The notes under the pieces were generated by a model, which was not told the DNA's origin, ran no database searches, and saw only the letters and a program-made list of their open reading frames with translations. This document shows, one piece after another, positions 52,889 through 64,000 of a stretch of DNA of 64,000 nucleotides. Within the stretch, counting starts at the first letter, position 1, and every line of letters starts with the position of its first letter. The stretch comes from Circinella umbellata. Lineage: Eukaryota > Mucoromycota > Mucoromycetes > Mucorales > Lichtheimiaceae. The DNA is taken from contig JAIWNF010000019.1 of NCBI GenBank assembly GCA_025093555.1, forward strand, positions 682,001 to 746,000, written 5' to 3'. Both the position numbers and the translations under genes were made by a program.

Positions 52889-55217
52889 GACAAGGATGTG
52901 TAATAGTATCATATACATTTGATCCTCGCCCTTTGAATACGTAATGATACGTAAAGTTGAAATATCTGTTTTAACATGTGGAATGCAAAGCAGCCCGTTA
53001 CGTATTTCATCATCATGCTTTTTCTTTTTTATTATAAAGGGAAGGGGGGGGGGGCGGAGGGAGGGAAAGAGAGGTGCAAGAAAAAGGGGGGTTATATTAA
53101 ACTATGATCTTCTTTCAACTAAGTTTATGTACTATTACACCCATAAAAACCCTTTTTCTCTTATTTATTTATATAACTATCATCACGAATAATACAAAAG
53201 CTATGAATTTGGTATTAATCAGTTGACTAATGAAGTGAATAATTGTAACAACAGAAAAGTCAAGAGAAACATTTACAGAACAAAAATTTAAATATGAACG
53301 GATATATAATTTATGTGTGTATATTTTATGGCTTCTTATTCTCACATAGAATTGAAAACGTGCTCATTTTTCATTGATCCCAGGATATAATTTCATGGGC
53401 TATATCTCATTTCTGTAAGAAACGAAGTAACGCGTTTAAAATTAAATGGTAGAGTAGACATTAGTCCAGCCATAGGTTGCGAACAATGTTTAAAAGGGTT
53501 TACGGTGGACAACTGTGTTATAAAAAGGTCTATTTATGGAAGGCTGTGTAGGGATGTAAGCCATATGGAGTAAATCTTTTTAAAAATAAATGTTACGCGC
53601 GCTTCTTTACATTAGACACAGTATGTCAGTCATACGCAAAAAGGAAAAAAGTCCCTGTATTTACATGCGGCGGTTTTTATTAAAATAGTACGTAATACAT
53701 GAAAAAAAAAGTTTAGGGTTAGCCTGACAAGATCAGGGTCCGTGTAAACTGAGCAATTAAAAGTCCCAAGTAGTATCTCTTGTAAAGGTGCTCCGTTGTA
53801 AGTTTATAATCTAAATAATTTAACTGCGCAATTAAAACTTTCCATTGGTTCTTTTTATTTACTTTGTTGAGGAATGTTGTATATTAAAATAAATAAAAAC
53901 CTTAATTATTCTCTCTCTTTTTTCTTATTACTAACAATAGATATCTACTGTACTGGAATTGATGAGACGCAAGTACTTGTACACATTTATATAATATAGT
54001 TATAAGCTTTTATAGAGAAATAGGAAGAGTACGTACGTAATGATTTTTATCCGTTTGTTTTTTTCAATATGGCGATCGTTTGTAACATGTGTTGACTTTT
54101 GACTTTTACTAAACTAAACTGAACTAATTATTTATATATATTTATAAATACATTAGACGTCTTCTCTTTAAACAGAATATTATTGATAAAAATAACTTCG
54201 TTGGGATTGTTAGTATTGAAGGTTTGAATCACCATCTTGCTGTAAGTAAAGTTATTATACCTATCTAGTAGCAAACGAAGGATTCGAATATTCTGTGAGG
54301 TCCATGGTTGATGGATTAGGAGCAGGAAATCAAAGGAGTTATCACAATCTCATCGGGACAGCTGTGTACGTTGTGCTGTGTAGTGGTTTGGAAACTGATC
54401 AACTTGTATTGCCCTCTATTCATAATACATGTATATTATAAGATCCAGTGGGTTTGTGCCAAAAAAAACGTAAAAAAGGTAATCTACCTTATCGGCAAAA
54501 TCCAAACCAACAGAAGCAATCATCCTAAGTAATACTAGATACATCCCCCTGAAGGTGGTATTCTTATGATCATTTGAAATAGATTGAAGTTTTAATATGA
54601 TAATTATCTGTGGTTCTGGTAAATCTGGAAATTAAAATGAATTATTAAATTGTGTTAAGACACGTGATAAATCGGTTCTACTTGACTTGCCAAAAGATTT
54701 TGTATTTTATACATCAACTAGAAATTTTGTCTTGAGGCATACTAGTATTATTGAAAGTTTTTTGAGTACCAGTAATGATTATTGTTTTTTTTGTTTCATT
54801 TTCAAGTATGGTTATGCACCAGTAAGATTGATACGTAAAATACTTGATGTTAAACAAGTTACTTATTGGTATATGTTTATATCTTTATAAACGGAGAGGT
54901 CCATTATCGTTTAATTATTTTGTGATCAAGTTGCCAATAAAACTATATTGATCGAAGTTTTCATTTAATAAATTATTCTATTTTTTAACTTCGGATCAGC
55001 TAGCATCTTTGCCGCCGTTGCTATGGTATCAATTGCATTTGTTGTCAATCCCTTATCGGAAGTTAGAAATTAATGAAACACAAAATGCAAAAAATAAAAA
55101 AAAGTTACCACAGTAGTGGCTGGTGTGTATGTGTATATGTATTTTTTGCTCAGACCACTTTTTTCTTAATTTCTTTGCTATTACTCCATTACACATTTAT
55201 ATAAAAAAGGAATCGTA

Positions 55218-58200
55218 ATGTCAGGAGAAGCCAATGGACCAACTGCATTTGCTGACGATGGTCAAGCAGTTATTGAACGAACAATTGATGTTAAAAGTGA
55301 AAAACATGCCGATTTAAATACGTTTTACGAAATCGATCGTACAGTGGATTATATTATAAAAGGAGGCTACCAAAGGGTCACTTTACAGTTTCCCGACGAA
55401 TTATTAGCCGACGCTGCAACAGTGGCTTCCGAACTACGCACGAGAACGAAACAAAATATCTTCATTTTAGCAGATACGTCTTATGGAAGTTGTTGTGTGG
55501 ATGAAGTTGCAGCAGAACATGTAGGTGCTGACCTTATCATCCATTATGGTCGATCGTGCCTGAGTCCGTAAGTTTGAAGAGAAAAAAAAACTTTGGCCAA
55601 TTATAGGATGGATGGAAGGATAGGGTTATTTTCTTTTATATTAGGAAAACCAATATATATAAACGAAGAATAGCAAAAAAAAAAGAAAAGAGAGGGAAAA
55701 CACAAAAACGAATGCTGATTGTTGATATTCTTCTCGATCATAGAACATCCCATTTGCCCGTATTATACGTATTTGGCCAGGAAAATATCGATTTAGATGA
55801 CTGTGAAGAACAGTTTGAAAACTTATTTCCCGACACCACAACTCCTATTATTGTTATGTGTGATGTAGAGTACTCCTATGCAGTTGGTAAGTTACTTTTT
55901 TTGTTGATAATGAAGAACAGTTAGAAGAATTTTCTGGGATGGCTACGCTATACGTATTTTTATGAATACGTATGGGTAATCAAACTTGTTTCATCTTTCA
56001 TCACAAGTTAGCAACGACAGTATCACATACAGACACGAAATAAATGCATGCAATAAACTTAATATTTCATTTTTTGCTTCATTTCTTTTTTACCGGGTTT
56101 GGGGATGCATAATTATAATAGAATCATTGATATCACGCCTATCGAAAAAATTTACAAACATCATTCCTACGAAAATACAAACACAATCAAACCTACAATC
56201 AACTTTACAGAAAAAGAAAAGAAGTTCTCAAAACGCAGCTGGTGGGTGTGCCGACAAAGGGGGTTCCTGTTGTTCAAATAAAGGGGGAAAATCGTGTGAC
56301 AGTGAAGACAGCCAGTCAACGACGAAGTCCCAAGAACAACAAAAAGTATCAACAAATGAAACTGATAACGGTGTTGATGCAACAAACCCCGTACCAGAGT
56401 TACCAAGAAAAGGTGGTCGATCTTATGATCTTCCAGAAGGAGTATCACTAGAATCATGTTCTATCTTTTTCATTGGTGAAGAAAGTTTAACATTAACAAA
56501 TATTTTAATGGTTCATAACAAGTGTCAGGTAAAAGGAAAATCTTGTCATTCAAGTATCTAAAATGAGACGCATAGACTTTTTTTTTCACGTTGAATTTTT
56601 TGCGTTTGACAAGTAAAAAAGAAAATAATAAAGGAGTAAAAAATAAAATAAAAATTCTTAACTTTGTATTTATTCATTTTAGGTTTACACTTATAATCCA
56701 AAGAAACGACAAGCAAGGAAAGAAACTGTACAAGTGAATAAAATGCTAATGAAACGGTAAATATGGTTTGATCTTTTCTAAAGTCAAATAGGAACAAAAA
56801 AAATTAAAATTGAAGGATGAAAGATTTACTAATACTCACTTTTCTCATGTATTATTATTGGGGGGTGGGTGGGGTATATTTATCATCGGATGATCACACA
56901 TATATCTGTTATTGTTGTGTATTACTATACTATAATAGATACTATTTAGTTCAAAAAGCTAAAGATGCAGAAACTATTGGTATTGTAGTTGGTACTTTAG
57001 GAGTTGGTAAGTTCCTATTATGTTTTTATTACTATATTGTAATGACATATATGGTCATGTTAACATTTTAATGAAGAGGGGTGAATGAATGGATGGGTAC
57101 TATTTATTATGTTTTAAAAGAAAAAACAAGGGCAGAATGTTATTACTATTATTATTACTAAAAAAAATATTACTGCTATGTATAGGTTCTTATATGGAAA
57201 TTATTGATCATCTCAAAAAAGTGATTAGCGCTTCAGGACGTAAATCCTATACCTTTGTCATGGGTAAGCTAAACGTGGCTAAAATGGCAAATTTCATGGA
57301 GGTAGATTGTTATGTTCTTGTTGCATGTCCTGAAAATAGCTTGATTGACTCAAAGGTAATACTGCTTTTAATTATTATTATCATTACTATTACTATTTTC
57401 GTGTTTGCCCAATAAATCCTGGAGTACGGGGAGCAGATGAAAAATGTTTTTTCCATCCACACGCACAGAGATACTCTTTCTTTTTTTATCTTTTTCTTCT
57501 CTTTTTCTTTTATTTTATATCCAAATAACTCATTATTAATAACTACATAATTTAAATATTAACATCATGACTTTTGACTTGTGTACAGGAGTTTTACCGC
57601 CCAATCGTGACCCCATTTGAATTGGAGCTTGCAGTTGTCAGGTACCAACCTTTTTTTTTCTATCCTATCTTTTATAAAACTCCTATGTTATATAACTTTA
57701 CATATGTAAACATTATTATATACAATGATTATCCTTAAAAAAATATTTTACTAACCCTTCTCTCTCTCTTTTGCTTTACATTCAATCACCCTATTTTATC
57801 CCTAATCTGAAATTATATCTGGTGATAAAACGTGCACAGGTCAAAGGAGTGGACGGGTGATTATGTTACGGATTTTTCGAGATTACTACCCAACCTTCGT
57901 ACCGATGATTTCACTTATGATGAGGTTTGTAATAGTAATAATAGTAATAATATTTTTATTTTTTTAATAACACGTGTGAAAAATGGGATATGTGTTGTAT
58001 ATTAATTAACTATTTTACTCCCTTTCATTTACTAATGGATATTAATTACTTTTCAGGAAAATGATGAAGGATCTAGTGATGAAGAACCACATTTTTCTTT
58101 AGTTACTGGACAATATCGATCAACTAATAAAACTAATTCGAATAATAATGGTAATTATATATCTACGTGGATATAATAGAGTATGTATATCTTTTTGTGG

Positions 58201-58549
58201 TTACTCATTTTTTTTTTTTTGGTTGCTATGTTAGATGGTGAAGGGTTGACAAGTAAATTAACAGATCTTACGATACGAAGTAATAATAATACTATTAGTA
58301 GACTTCTCAATAGCACATCAGGTAAGGTCTATTTACTTATTATATAAATTGTGCGTAAAGGATCCGTGCTCAAATAACCATTACTCATTTTACGAACAAT
58401 TGTATACTACTGGTAATAATATAGGAGAGTACCTGAAAAACCGAACATTCAGGGGTTTGGAACAAAATCTAGGACAAGATGAGGCTGGTACTATACAAGA
58501 AGGTCGAAGTGGTATTGCAAGAGGATATAGTGACGAACGAGACTTGTAA
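55218..58549 (+). CDS. DPH2: Diphthamide biosynthesis protein 2 (DPH2)
   Basis: Partner of Dph1 in the radical-SAM-like enzyme that starts diphthamide synthesis on elongation factor 2. Eleven exons: join(55218..55567,55744..55886,56122..56528,56683..56756,56939..57006,57186..57355,57589..57641,57840..57924,58057..58150,58235..58321,58425..58549), 551 aa. Motifs: [29 protein letters not shown] (Cys114); [14 protein letters not shown] (Cys389 and Cys395); then [11 protein letters not shown]. The end F-R-G-L-E with G-R-S-G-I-A-R-G-Y is diagnostic. An extra Cys/Gly-rich loop (Cys 207, 214, 215, 223) followed by Ser/Gln/Lys sequence sits between the first two domains. It is the most intron-rich gene here. 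Confidence 0.94.
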
Positions 58550-61222
58550 AAATATTAAAGCAATAAAACAAAGTTCATGTACTTTTTTGCTATAACTAAC
58601 GAATAACTTTTTTAGTAACTGTGGCGTAGAAATCAATTGTCAGGGGAGTGAAAAAGAATTATGTGTGATCTGAGGGTAATACTAAAATGGTGAAATGAAT
58701 GCAAGCCACGCACAGCTTTCCCTTCATATTTCTCTTATTACCTTTACCTATTGTTCCTCCCCCCCTTCCTCTCTCCCTCCCTCCTACACCCAAACGATAG
58801 AAGAGATTTTCCCCCTAATAAATGAAGGCCTCCTCAATCCCCCCACAAGAAATAAAATGAAGACTTTTTTATAATGAGTTTTATTCTCTTTATAATGTTT
58901 CTCCCTGTTCATTGAGCAATCAAGGGGAGATTAGAAGAAAGGATTCTTTATTATAGATTTAACCAAGAATGAAACAAAAAGAGAAAAAGAGAAAATATGT
59001 ACATAATTAGTGATTTATCGAGACGCAACTAATGATTGCTCTTGATAATAATGATGATGATGTACCACGCAACTTTAACAACTCTTTTTATAATATACTG
59101 AATGTCATAATTAATGATTTACCATTATTTTCATTAATTATTCTCCCTCCTCCCCCATATGTGAACAGCAACAATAATATAGTTACGTTATGTATCAAAT
59201 ATTATTTGATTCGTCTATCTAGTAAAACGTGTAAAAAAGAAAAAGCTCTTTTTTCTCTTGTTATCGAGATGGTGTGACATGATGCGTAAAAAAAAGCTTT
59301 CAAATAATATATTTTTACTATTATTAGGTTAATGTTGAAAAGCCCTAGTTAACTTAACGAAATCAATAAGGAGAAAGCAAGGAAGAACAAAAAAAGGCGC
59401 GCGGCACCTTATGCATATCAATTCCCCGGAATGATGGGATAAAAAAGGAGAAGTGATTGGTATGCTCTTGTTCTCTTTGATATACCATGAGCAATCCGAT
59501 ATGGTAGTAAGTGAAAACGTATTGAATTGTGTGTATATTGGTGTAGGGCTGCAGTGTCTAAGTCACAGTACACAATTCAAAATCACAGGTTGTTGCAAAC
59601 ACTACGGAGCACATATTTTTTTTATATACATACTAAAAATATGAAAAGATGGTATTAAAGTAAATCGTGTATATACATTTACGTATTCCAAAATAACGAG
59701 AGACAATAAAAAACGGGTGCATGAGAAAAGAAAGATACCAAGGGCTCATTTTGTGCTCGTGCGGCCGGATGAACAATGCAGCCGATATGGAGGGAAAGAA
59801 GTATCTCTTTATAATACATTTTCTTACTTTAGAACTGTGATTCTCCCGCGTCTAAACAAAAGAAAAGAAGATCGAGGCAAGGAGTGGATGGGGGGAAAGG
59901 TTTTGTTCTTTGTTAACTTTTTTTTCGGATTTGTTTTTTGTCTACGTAATAATCAAAATCTCGTTCAGCAGTTATTTTACTTGTTACCCCGTTATTAAGC
60001 TCTTTATTTAGCCATTTCTAGTGTGCTTTTTCTCGTGCATTGACACTGTGATAAACTATCAGCTCCGAGAACCAAATGCTCTACTGCGTGTTTTTTGATT
60101 AAAGAATAAAAAAAAGTTTTTTTTTTATTTTGATGCTACATATTGTTATTAATGGGGGTATACAGCTACTATAGGAGAAGGGATAAGTGTATACAATAAC
60201 TTTGTTGTATAATTCATTTTCTCTATACTTTATTATTGCATACATAGAAGCATTATTATTACACATTATATACTATAAACACTTAGATAAAAAAAACTTT
60301 GATATCGCGTACATGCATGCCAACGAAAAAGAAAAGAAAAAAAGCCAAGGCCATCTTCAACCCTCTCTCACTCTATTTACCTCCTCTTCACTCCTACTCC
60401 TCTACTTGTGATTTGTCTCTATATAATTTATCTATATATCTTTCCTGGCCCCCCTCCTCTTTTTGTTATGGCTTCGTTGTCATTATGGTACCTCGTATTT
60501 CATATAACGCTATGGTCATCCTCATCCCGCGCTGCTCTGTGAACTGTGAGTGTCACTCTCCCTTTTAAGTGATCCTTGAATAGGGTCATAATAACAAGAC
60601 CTACAAATGAATCCATGAAAAAGACTTACAGAAACGCTATCGGTCCCGCACGCACTTATTTTTTATATTTCTGTTTCAAAATAAATAGACATAATATTTT
60701 ACATAAGTAATTGATATGCTTCACATCTCACAAAATTCACTTACATATATACATAGACACGCACACATTTCTTTTTCTATTTTTTTTTCTTTACGTATAT
60801 ATATTAGTATTATTTACCTTTATTCACATTGGACCATTCCCGTCTAGTCATGTTGTTCTTAGAGACCCTTTTTTTGTGTTCTGTTCTACCCCCTTTTTTT
60901 CACTGGAATTTTTCTTCTTTTTTTTTTCTATTTCCTCCTTCTCCTTGTTTATGCAACTAACCGATATAAGATATAATCCGAGTCCGTCGCACTATATAAA
61001 CTAGCCTCAGGTTTTAAATCCAACTTGCTTTAATCTACATCTTTCACTTCTCACTACATCAGTTTTACTTTTCTTTATATTTTGTTTAATTTTTTTAACA
61101 AGTTACTACTACTTACTACATTTATATATAACAAATATAAATTTACACTTTTTTAACCACATTTTCATTCTTCTTACACATACATAAACACACACATAAT
61201 TCATTTTTTTTATTCAACTTCA
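58550..61222. other. Intergenic, long homeobox upstream region
   Basis: About 2.7 kb without a recognised gene. It has C-rich (about 58755-58800) and T-rich tracts. The right 250 bp contains a TATA box and a long pyrimidine-rich leader for the homeodomain gene. An 81-codon frame at 59032-59277 has no recognised motif. Confidence 0.6.
60993..61000 (+). promoter_or_regulatory. TATA box of the homeodomain gene
   Basis: TATATAAA in a locally G+C-richer setting, 223 bp before the start codon. Downstream sequence is CT-rich, as in long fungal leaders. Confidence 0.5.
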
Positions 61223-62890
61223 ATGTCAAGAGAAACAATGCAACCATTCGAACAATCTTTCAACGTAGTCAACCCATCTCCTAATGACGTACCAGCTTAC
61301 TATGCAGCAGCAGCAGCGGCAGCAGCAGCAGCAGCCGTAGCAGGACCATCTTCATCAGAGTCTGATTCGAACTATCTTCTCGAGACTTTCCATCAATTCC
61401 CACACGGTGATTTCCGACCTACATTTTATAACCCATTTGAAATTAAACATCGTCGACGAACGTCTCGTGCTCAACTTAAAGTATTGGAAAAGTCATTTTC
61501 CGAAAACTCCAAGCCTAATGCTACTGTTCGTCGTATGCTTGCTCAAAAGCTCGATATGACTCCTCGTGGTGTTCAAATTTGGTTCCAAAATCGACGAGCA
61601 AAAGCAAAATTGCAACGTCGTAAACAATCTTCTAACAGTGAAGATCAACAAGACAAGCAACAACAAGTTCAACAAGATCAACAACAATATCATTATCAAC
61701 AACAAGATTCACCTTATTCAAGTGACGAATATGATAACAATAATAGCAGCGATATGGATCAATCTGTTTTGTTTTCTCAATTTTTCGCTAACGTCCATCC
61801 ACAATCTGGTAACTCTGGCAAGCCGGCATTCACTAGCTATTTACCTCCAAACGGTCAAATGTCAACTTCCATGAAGCCTCATCAACAAGAAACTCCAGTA
61901 TGGGGATCGTTACCATGGCAACAACAACACCAGCAAGGTACTCAATCAAGCGATAATGTTCGATCTGTCGCAACTGTCGCAGCCGCAGCCGCAGCTGCAG
62001 CCGCATCTACCTCATTTGAAACCAACACTACTTTTGCATCTACATTCGATAGTCAACATAATAATATCAACAATAACAACAACTGGTTGAATTTTCCCGT
62101 TCATCCATTAAATACCAGTGACGAACAACCCCGGCTCGTCATAAGCGGCGACGATTCAGTGTCGCGTAGAAAATCATGTCCAGCTAATACATCTACACAA
62201 CAACAATACCAAGCAGATCAATCTTGTCTTTTGGCTGCCCAATATTCTTTAAATGTTCCTCAAACTTGGTCTGATGAGGTAGGATTCTTTTTTCTTTTTT
62301 GATTATTTGTTTTCGTGATTTTTGAATGTGAGTTTAAGAATATCAGAACCAAACTATATACTAAAACAACTTTTTCTTTATCTTAGTCCAAGGAGCGACG
62401 TTGGTCTGAAAATGACGTGACTTCGTGGGATAATATTTCTAACAACAATAACTGCTGCAACTTTTCAGGTTGCAATGATCTTCGAAGGGATTGGTCACTT
62501 GAAGCCTGTTCTCCTTTACCTGATCAGATTTCTATGGACTTTTATCCTTTACAAGATATGCCTTTGGGTTATCCCCCTGTACCTGCAACAGCAGCTACTA
62601 ATAATACCGTTGCTATTACTGAATCGATGCCTTCAGTAGTGACACAACCGCAACAATATACTCCACCACTTGGTTCTTCTTGTTCTGCTTCTACCGTCTC
62701 GAATTCTGTCACAGGATCCCCTATCTCAATGGATGGTTATTATGAGAATAACAACACTAATAAGGGAGGTTGTTTTGATTGCTTGACACTTCAACATCCC
62801 TCCACTACTACTACTACATCTCAACCCGTACAACAATCATCCTCTAACACTTCTGTTGCTGAAGCCATTTTTACATCTAATTTTGCCTAA
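61223..62890 (+). CDS. Homeodomain transcription factor
   Basis: Two exons, join(61223..62278,62387..62890), 519 aa. A poly-Ala tract at residues about 28-38 precedes the homeodomain at about 76-135: R-R-R-T-S-R-A-Q-L-K-V-L-E-K-S-F at helix 1 and V-Q-I-W-F-Q-N-R-R-A-K-A-K in the recognition helix, with Gln before I-W-F as in many typical 60-residue homeodomains. There is no three-residue loop extension, so it is not a TALE protein. Downstream are Gln-rich stretches and a second poly-Ala tract (about 252-261), features often found in repressors. The second exon adds 167 residues of Ser/Thr/Asn-rich sequence. Fungal relatives include developmental and mating-linked regulators, but I cannot name an ortholog. 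Confidence 0.92.
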
Positions 62891-63807
62891 TCTATTTCAT
62901 AGATATACTTTCTTTTTTATTAGCACACACACACTCTCTCTCTCTCTCTCTCTCTCATTCTTCTATTCTTAGCTATTTATTTCCTTCTCGTTTTTTTTCA
63001 CGTCATACATCATACAAATACCTTAATCACCAAAAAAAAAACTTACACATACTTTTTTTGTTTTGCACAATTAATTTTCCCCATGCTTTCTTTTTTTATA
63101 TCATTTAATTTATTTATTTTTTGTTCCAGCAAAAAAGCAATTTACTTTCAAAAACAATCTACTTCCTTCATCTCGTTATTTTCTCTCTCTCCCTCTCTCC
63201 TCAAACACATAGCAACCACCTTTTTTTTTTCTTCTATTTCATTCATACGTATTATGATATTTTTCGCTTTTATGCCCATGACTTTACAATTCTCTTTAAT
63301 TTTTCTTTTTGCATATCCTCCTCTCTTCTCTATGTCTCATCAAGAGAAACAAAGCCGAAAAGAGTCGAAGGAATTTGTTTTCCTTTTATTTTTTTTTCAT
63401 TTTCTTTTTTGTAAATCCTAGGGACAGGACGTCAAAAACCCATACCCTGCAAAAATTCCTGTAATTACCATAATTTATTTATTTATTTTCAAGGGACCAT
63501 AATTTATTCATTTTTATTTTTATTTATTTTTCATTTTATTTTATATTTACATCCCATTTCACAATACACATATACAGTAACAATTTATTTTATTTATTTT
63601 TTTCGCATTTTATATAAAGAATTATGATTATATAAACAAACAAATACAAATACAAATTTTGCATTATAAAAACAAAGGAATCCAAGTTAATTTTTTATTT
63701 TAATTTTTTATTGTTTCGATGAAATGATGACAAATGATGAAAAGAAAGAAAGGTTTTTTTGTATGTGAACAGGGAAGATGATGATATATTGAGAATAATT
63801 AGCTATT
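62891..63807. other. Convergent 3' intergenic region
   Basis: A (CT)n microsatellite lies at about 62933-62957, with long T tracts and TTTA repeats at about 63475-63605. No gene is seen. Confidence 0.6.
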
Positions 63808-63996
63808 TTAATTTTTTACTTTTTTCTGTTTTGAATCATTATTATCGTTACTTTGTGCTTCCGATGATTTACGTTTAAGTGTTACTAACTCACTTACACC
63901 TTCGACAAAAGGTTCTGCAAGACGCATTCGCATTTTTTGTCTCATTCCTTGTTCATCTCCTTCTACACATATTTCTACCTTGACAGTATCAAACAT
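63808..63996 (-). CDS. Unidentified protein, C-terminal or short, at window edge
   Basis: A 62-codon minus frame ends with K-Q-K-K-V-K-N and TAA. It begins M-F-D-T-V-K-V-E-I-C-V-E-G-D-E and continues with R-L-A-E-P-F-V-E-G-V. The ATG is preceded by AAA, a reasonable start context, but the window ends four bases beyond it, so it may equally be an internal Met of a longer exon. The clean codon pattern and a Lys-rich nuclear-type tail suggest a real gene. I do not recognise it. Confidence 0.5.
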   Translation of the reverse strand: MFDTVKVEICVEGDEQGMRQKMRMRLAEPFVEGVSELVTLKRKSSEAQSNDNNDSKQKKVKN

Positions 63997-64000
63997 TTTG

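Larger units (their letters stand above)
49989..55217. other. Large gene-poor region
   Basis: About 5.2 kb without a recognised gene. It contains a perfect nested hairpin at 50820-50891, alternative hairpins at 51417-51479, the 200-bp MITE-like element at 52689-52888, a G-rich run at about 53039-53072 and a short telomere-like TTTAGGGTTAG near 53712. Short open frames at 54304-54441 and 54986-55063 look mildly protein-like but match nothing known to me. Confidence 0.6.

Noticed and set aside
53712..53722. TTTAGGGTTAG telomere-like string
   Set aside because: Less than two units; expected by chance in A+T-rich DNA.
54986..55063. Possible terminal exon beginning A-S-I-F-A-A-V-A-M
   Set aside because: A clean acceptor and stop exist, but no upstream exons could be found.
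50000..55217. Search for a hidden multi-gene system or CRISPR-like array
   Set aside because: No regularly spaced direct repeats and no linked conserved open frames were found.

Overview
The window is nuclear DNA of a filamentous fungus, most likely a mucoralean member of the Mucoromycota. The evidence is strongly A+T-rich sequence, many short GT-AG introns (mostly about 50-150 nt), long homopolymer and AT microsatellite tracts, Gln/Asn/Ser-rich regulatory proteins, a SERCA-type calcium pump, and degraded KDZ, PIF/Harbinger and Tc1-type transposases. The genus is an inference; no marker gene was compared with a database.

Layout. 0-0.4 kb: end of a Tc1/mariner-IS630-type transposase. 0.9-2.9 kb: serine palmitoyltransferase subunit 1 (LCB1). 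3.4-5.5 kb: broken KDZ transposase (minus). 6.1-8.9 kb: two tandem diverged paralogs of an unrecognised family, plus a third eroded relic near 10.1 kb; the second copy carries a G+C-rich hairpin cluster. 12.1-13.6 kb: bHLH factor. 14.0-16.1 kb (minus): gamma-tubulin complex protein GCP4. 16.5-18.8 kb (minus): AP180/YAP180-type clathrin adaptor, head-to-head with NDUFS3 (complex I 30 kDa subunit, 19.1-20.4 kb), followed by a small membrane protein. 21.8-22.8 kb: inverted-repeat element. 23.9-25.3 kb: second KDZ relic of a different lineage. 27.2-28.7 kb: F-box/LRR protein. 29.1-29.8 kb: DUF4291 protein. 31.4-35.1 kb: SERCA Ca2+-ATPase. 36.4-39.2 kb: Zn2Cys6 factor with two micro-exons. 40.0-42.3 kb: heat shock factor. 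43.3-45.1 kb: an intact Myb/SANT-like ORF convergent with a wrecked PIF/Harbinger transposase. 45.8-50.0 kb (minus): Itc1/ACF1-type ISWI partner with WAC, DDT and WHIM regions. 50-55.2 kb: gene-poor, with a 200-bp MITE-like element. 55.2-58.5 kb: diphthamide biosynthesis protein DPH2. 61.2-62.9 kb: homeodomain factor. The window ends in a partial minus-strand gene.

There is no operon logic. The ordinary genes are housekeeping (sphingolipid synthesis, complex I, calcium transport, diphthamide, endocytosis, microtubule nucleation, chromatin remodelling) mixed with five transcription factors. Exon structures were worked out by hand from splice sites and reading-frame continuity; most multi-exon models close in frame at about the family length. 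I saw no tRNA, rRNA or CRISPR array. The accessory signal lies in the three-copy lineage-specific family with its hairpin insertion, the split Harbinger pair, the MITE and the 22-kb inverted-repeat element.
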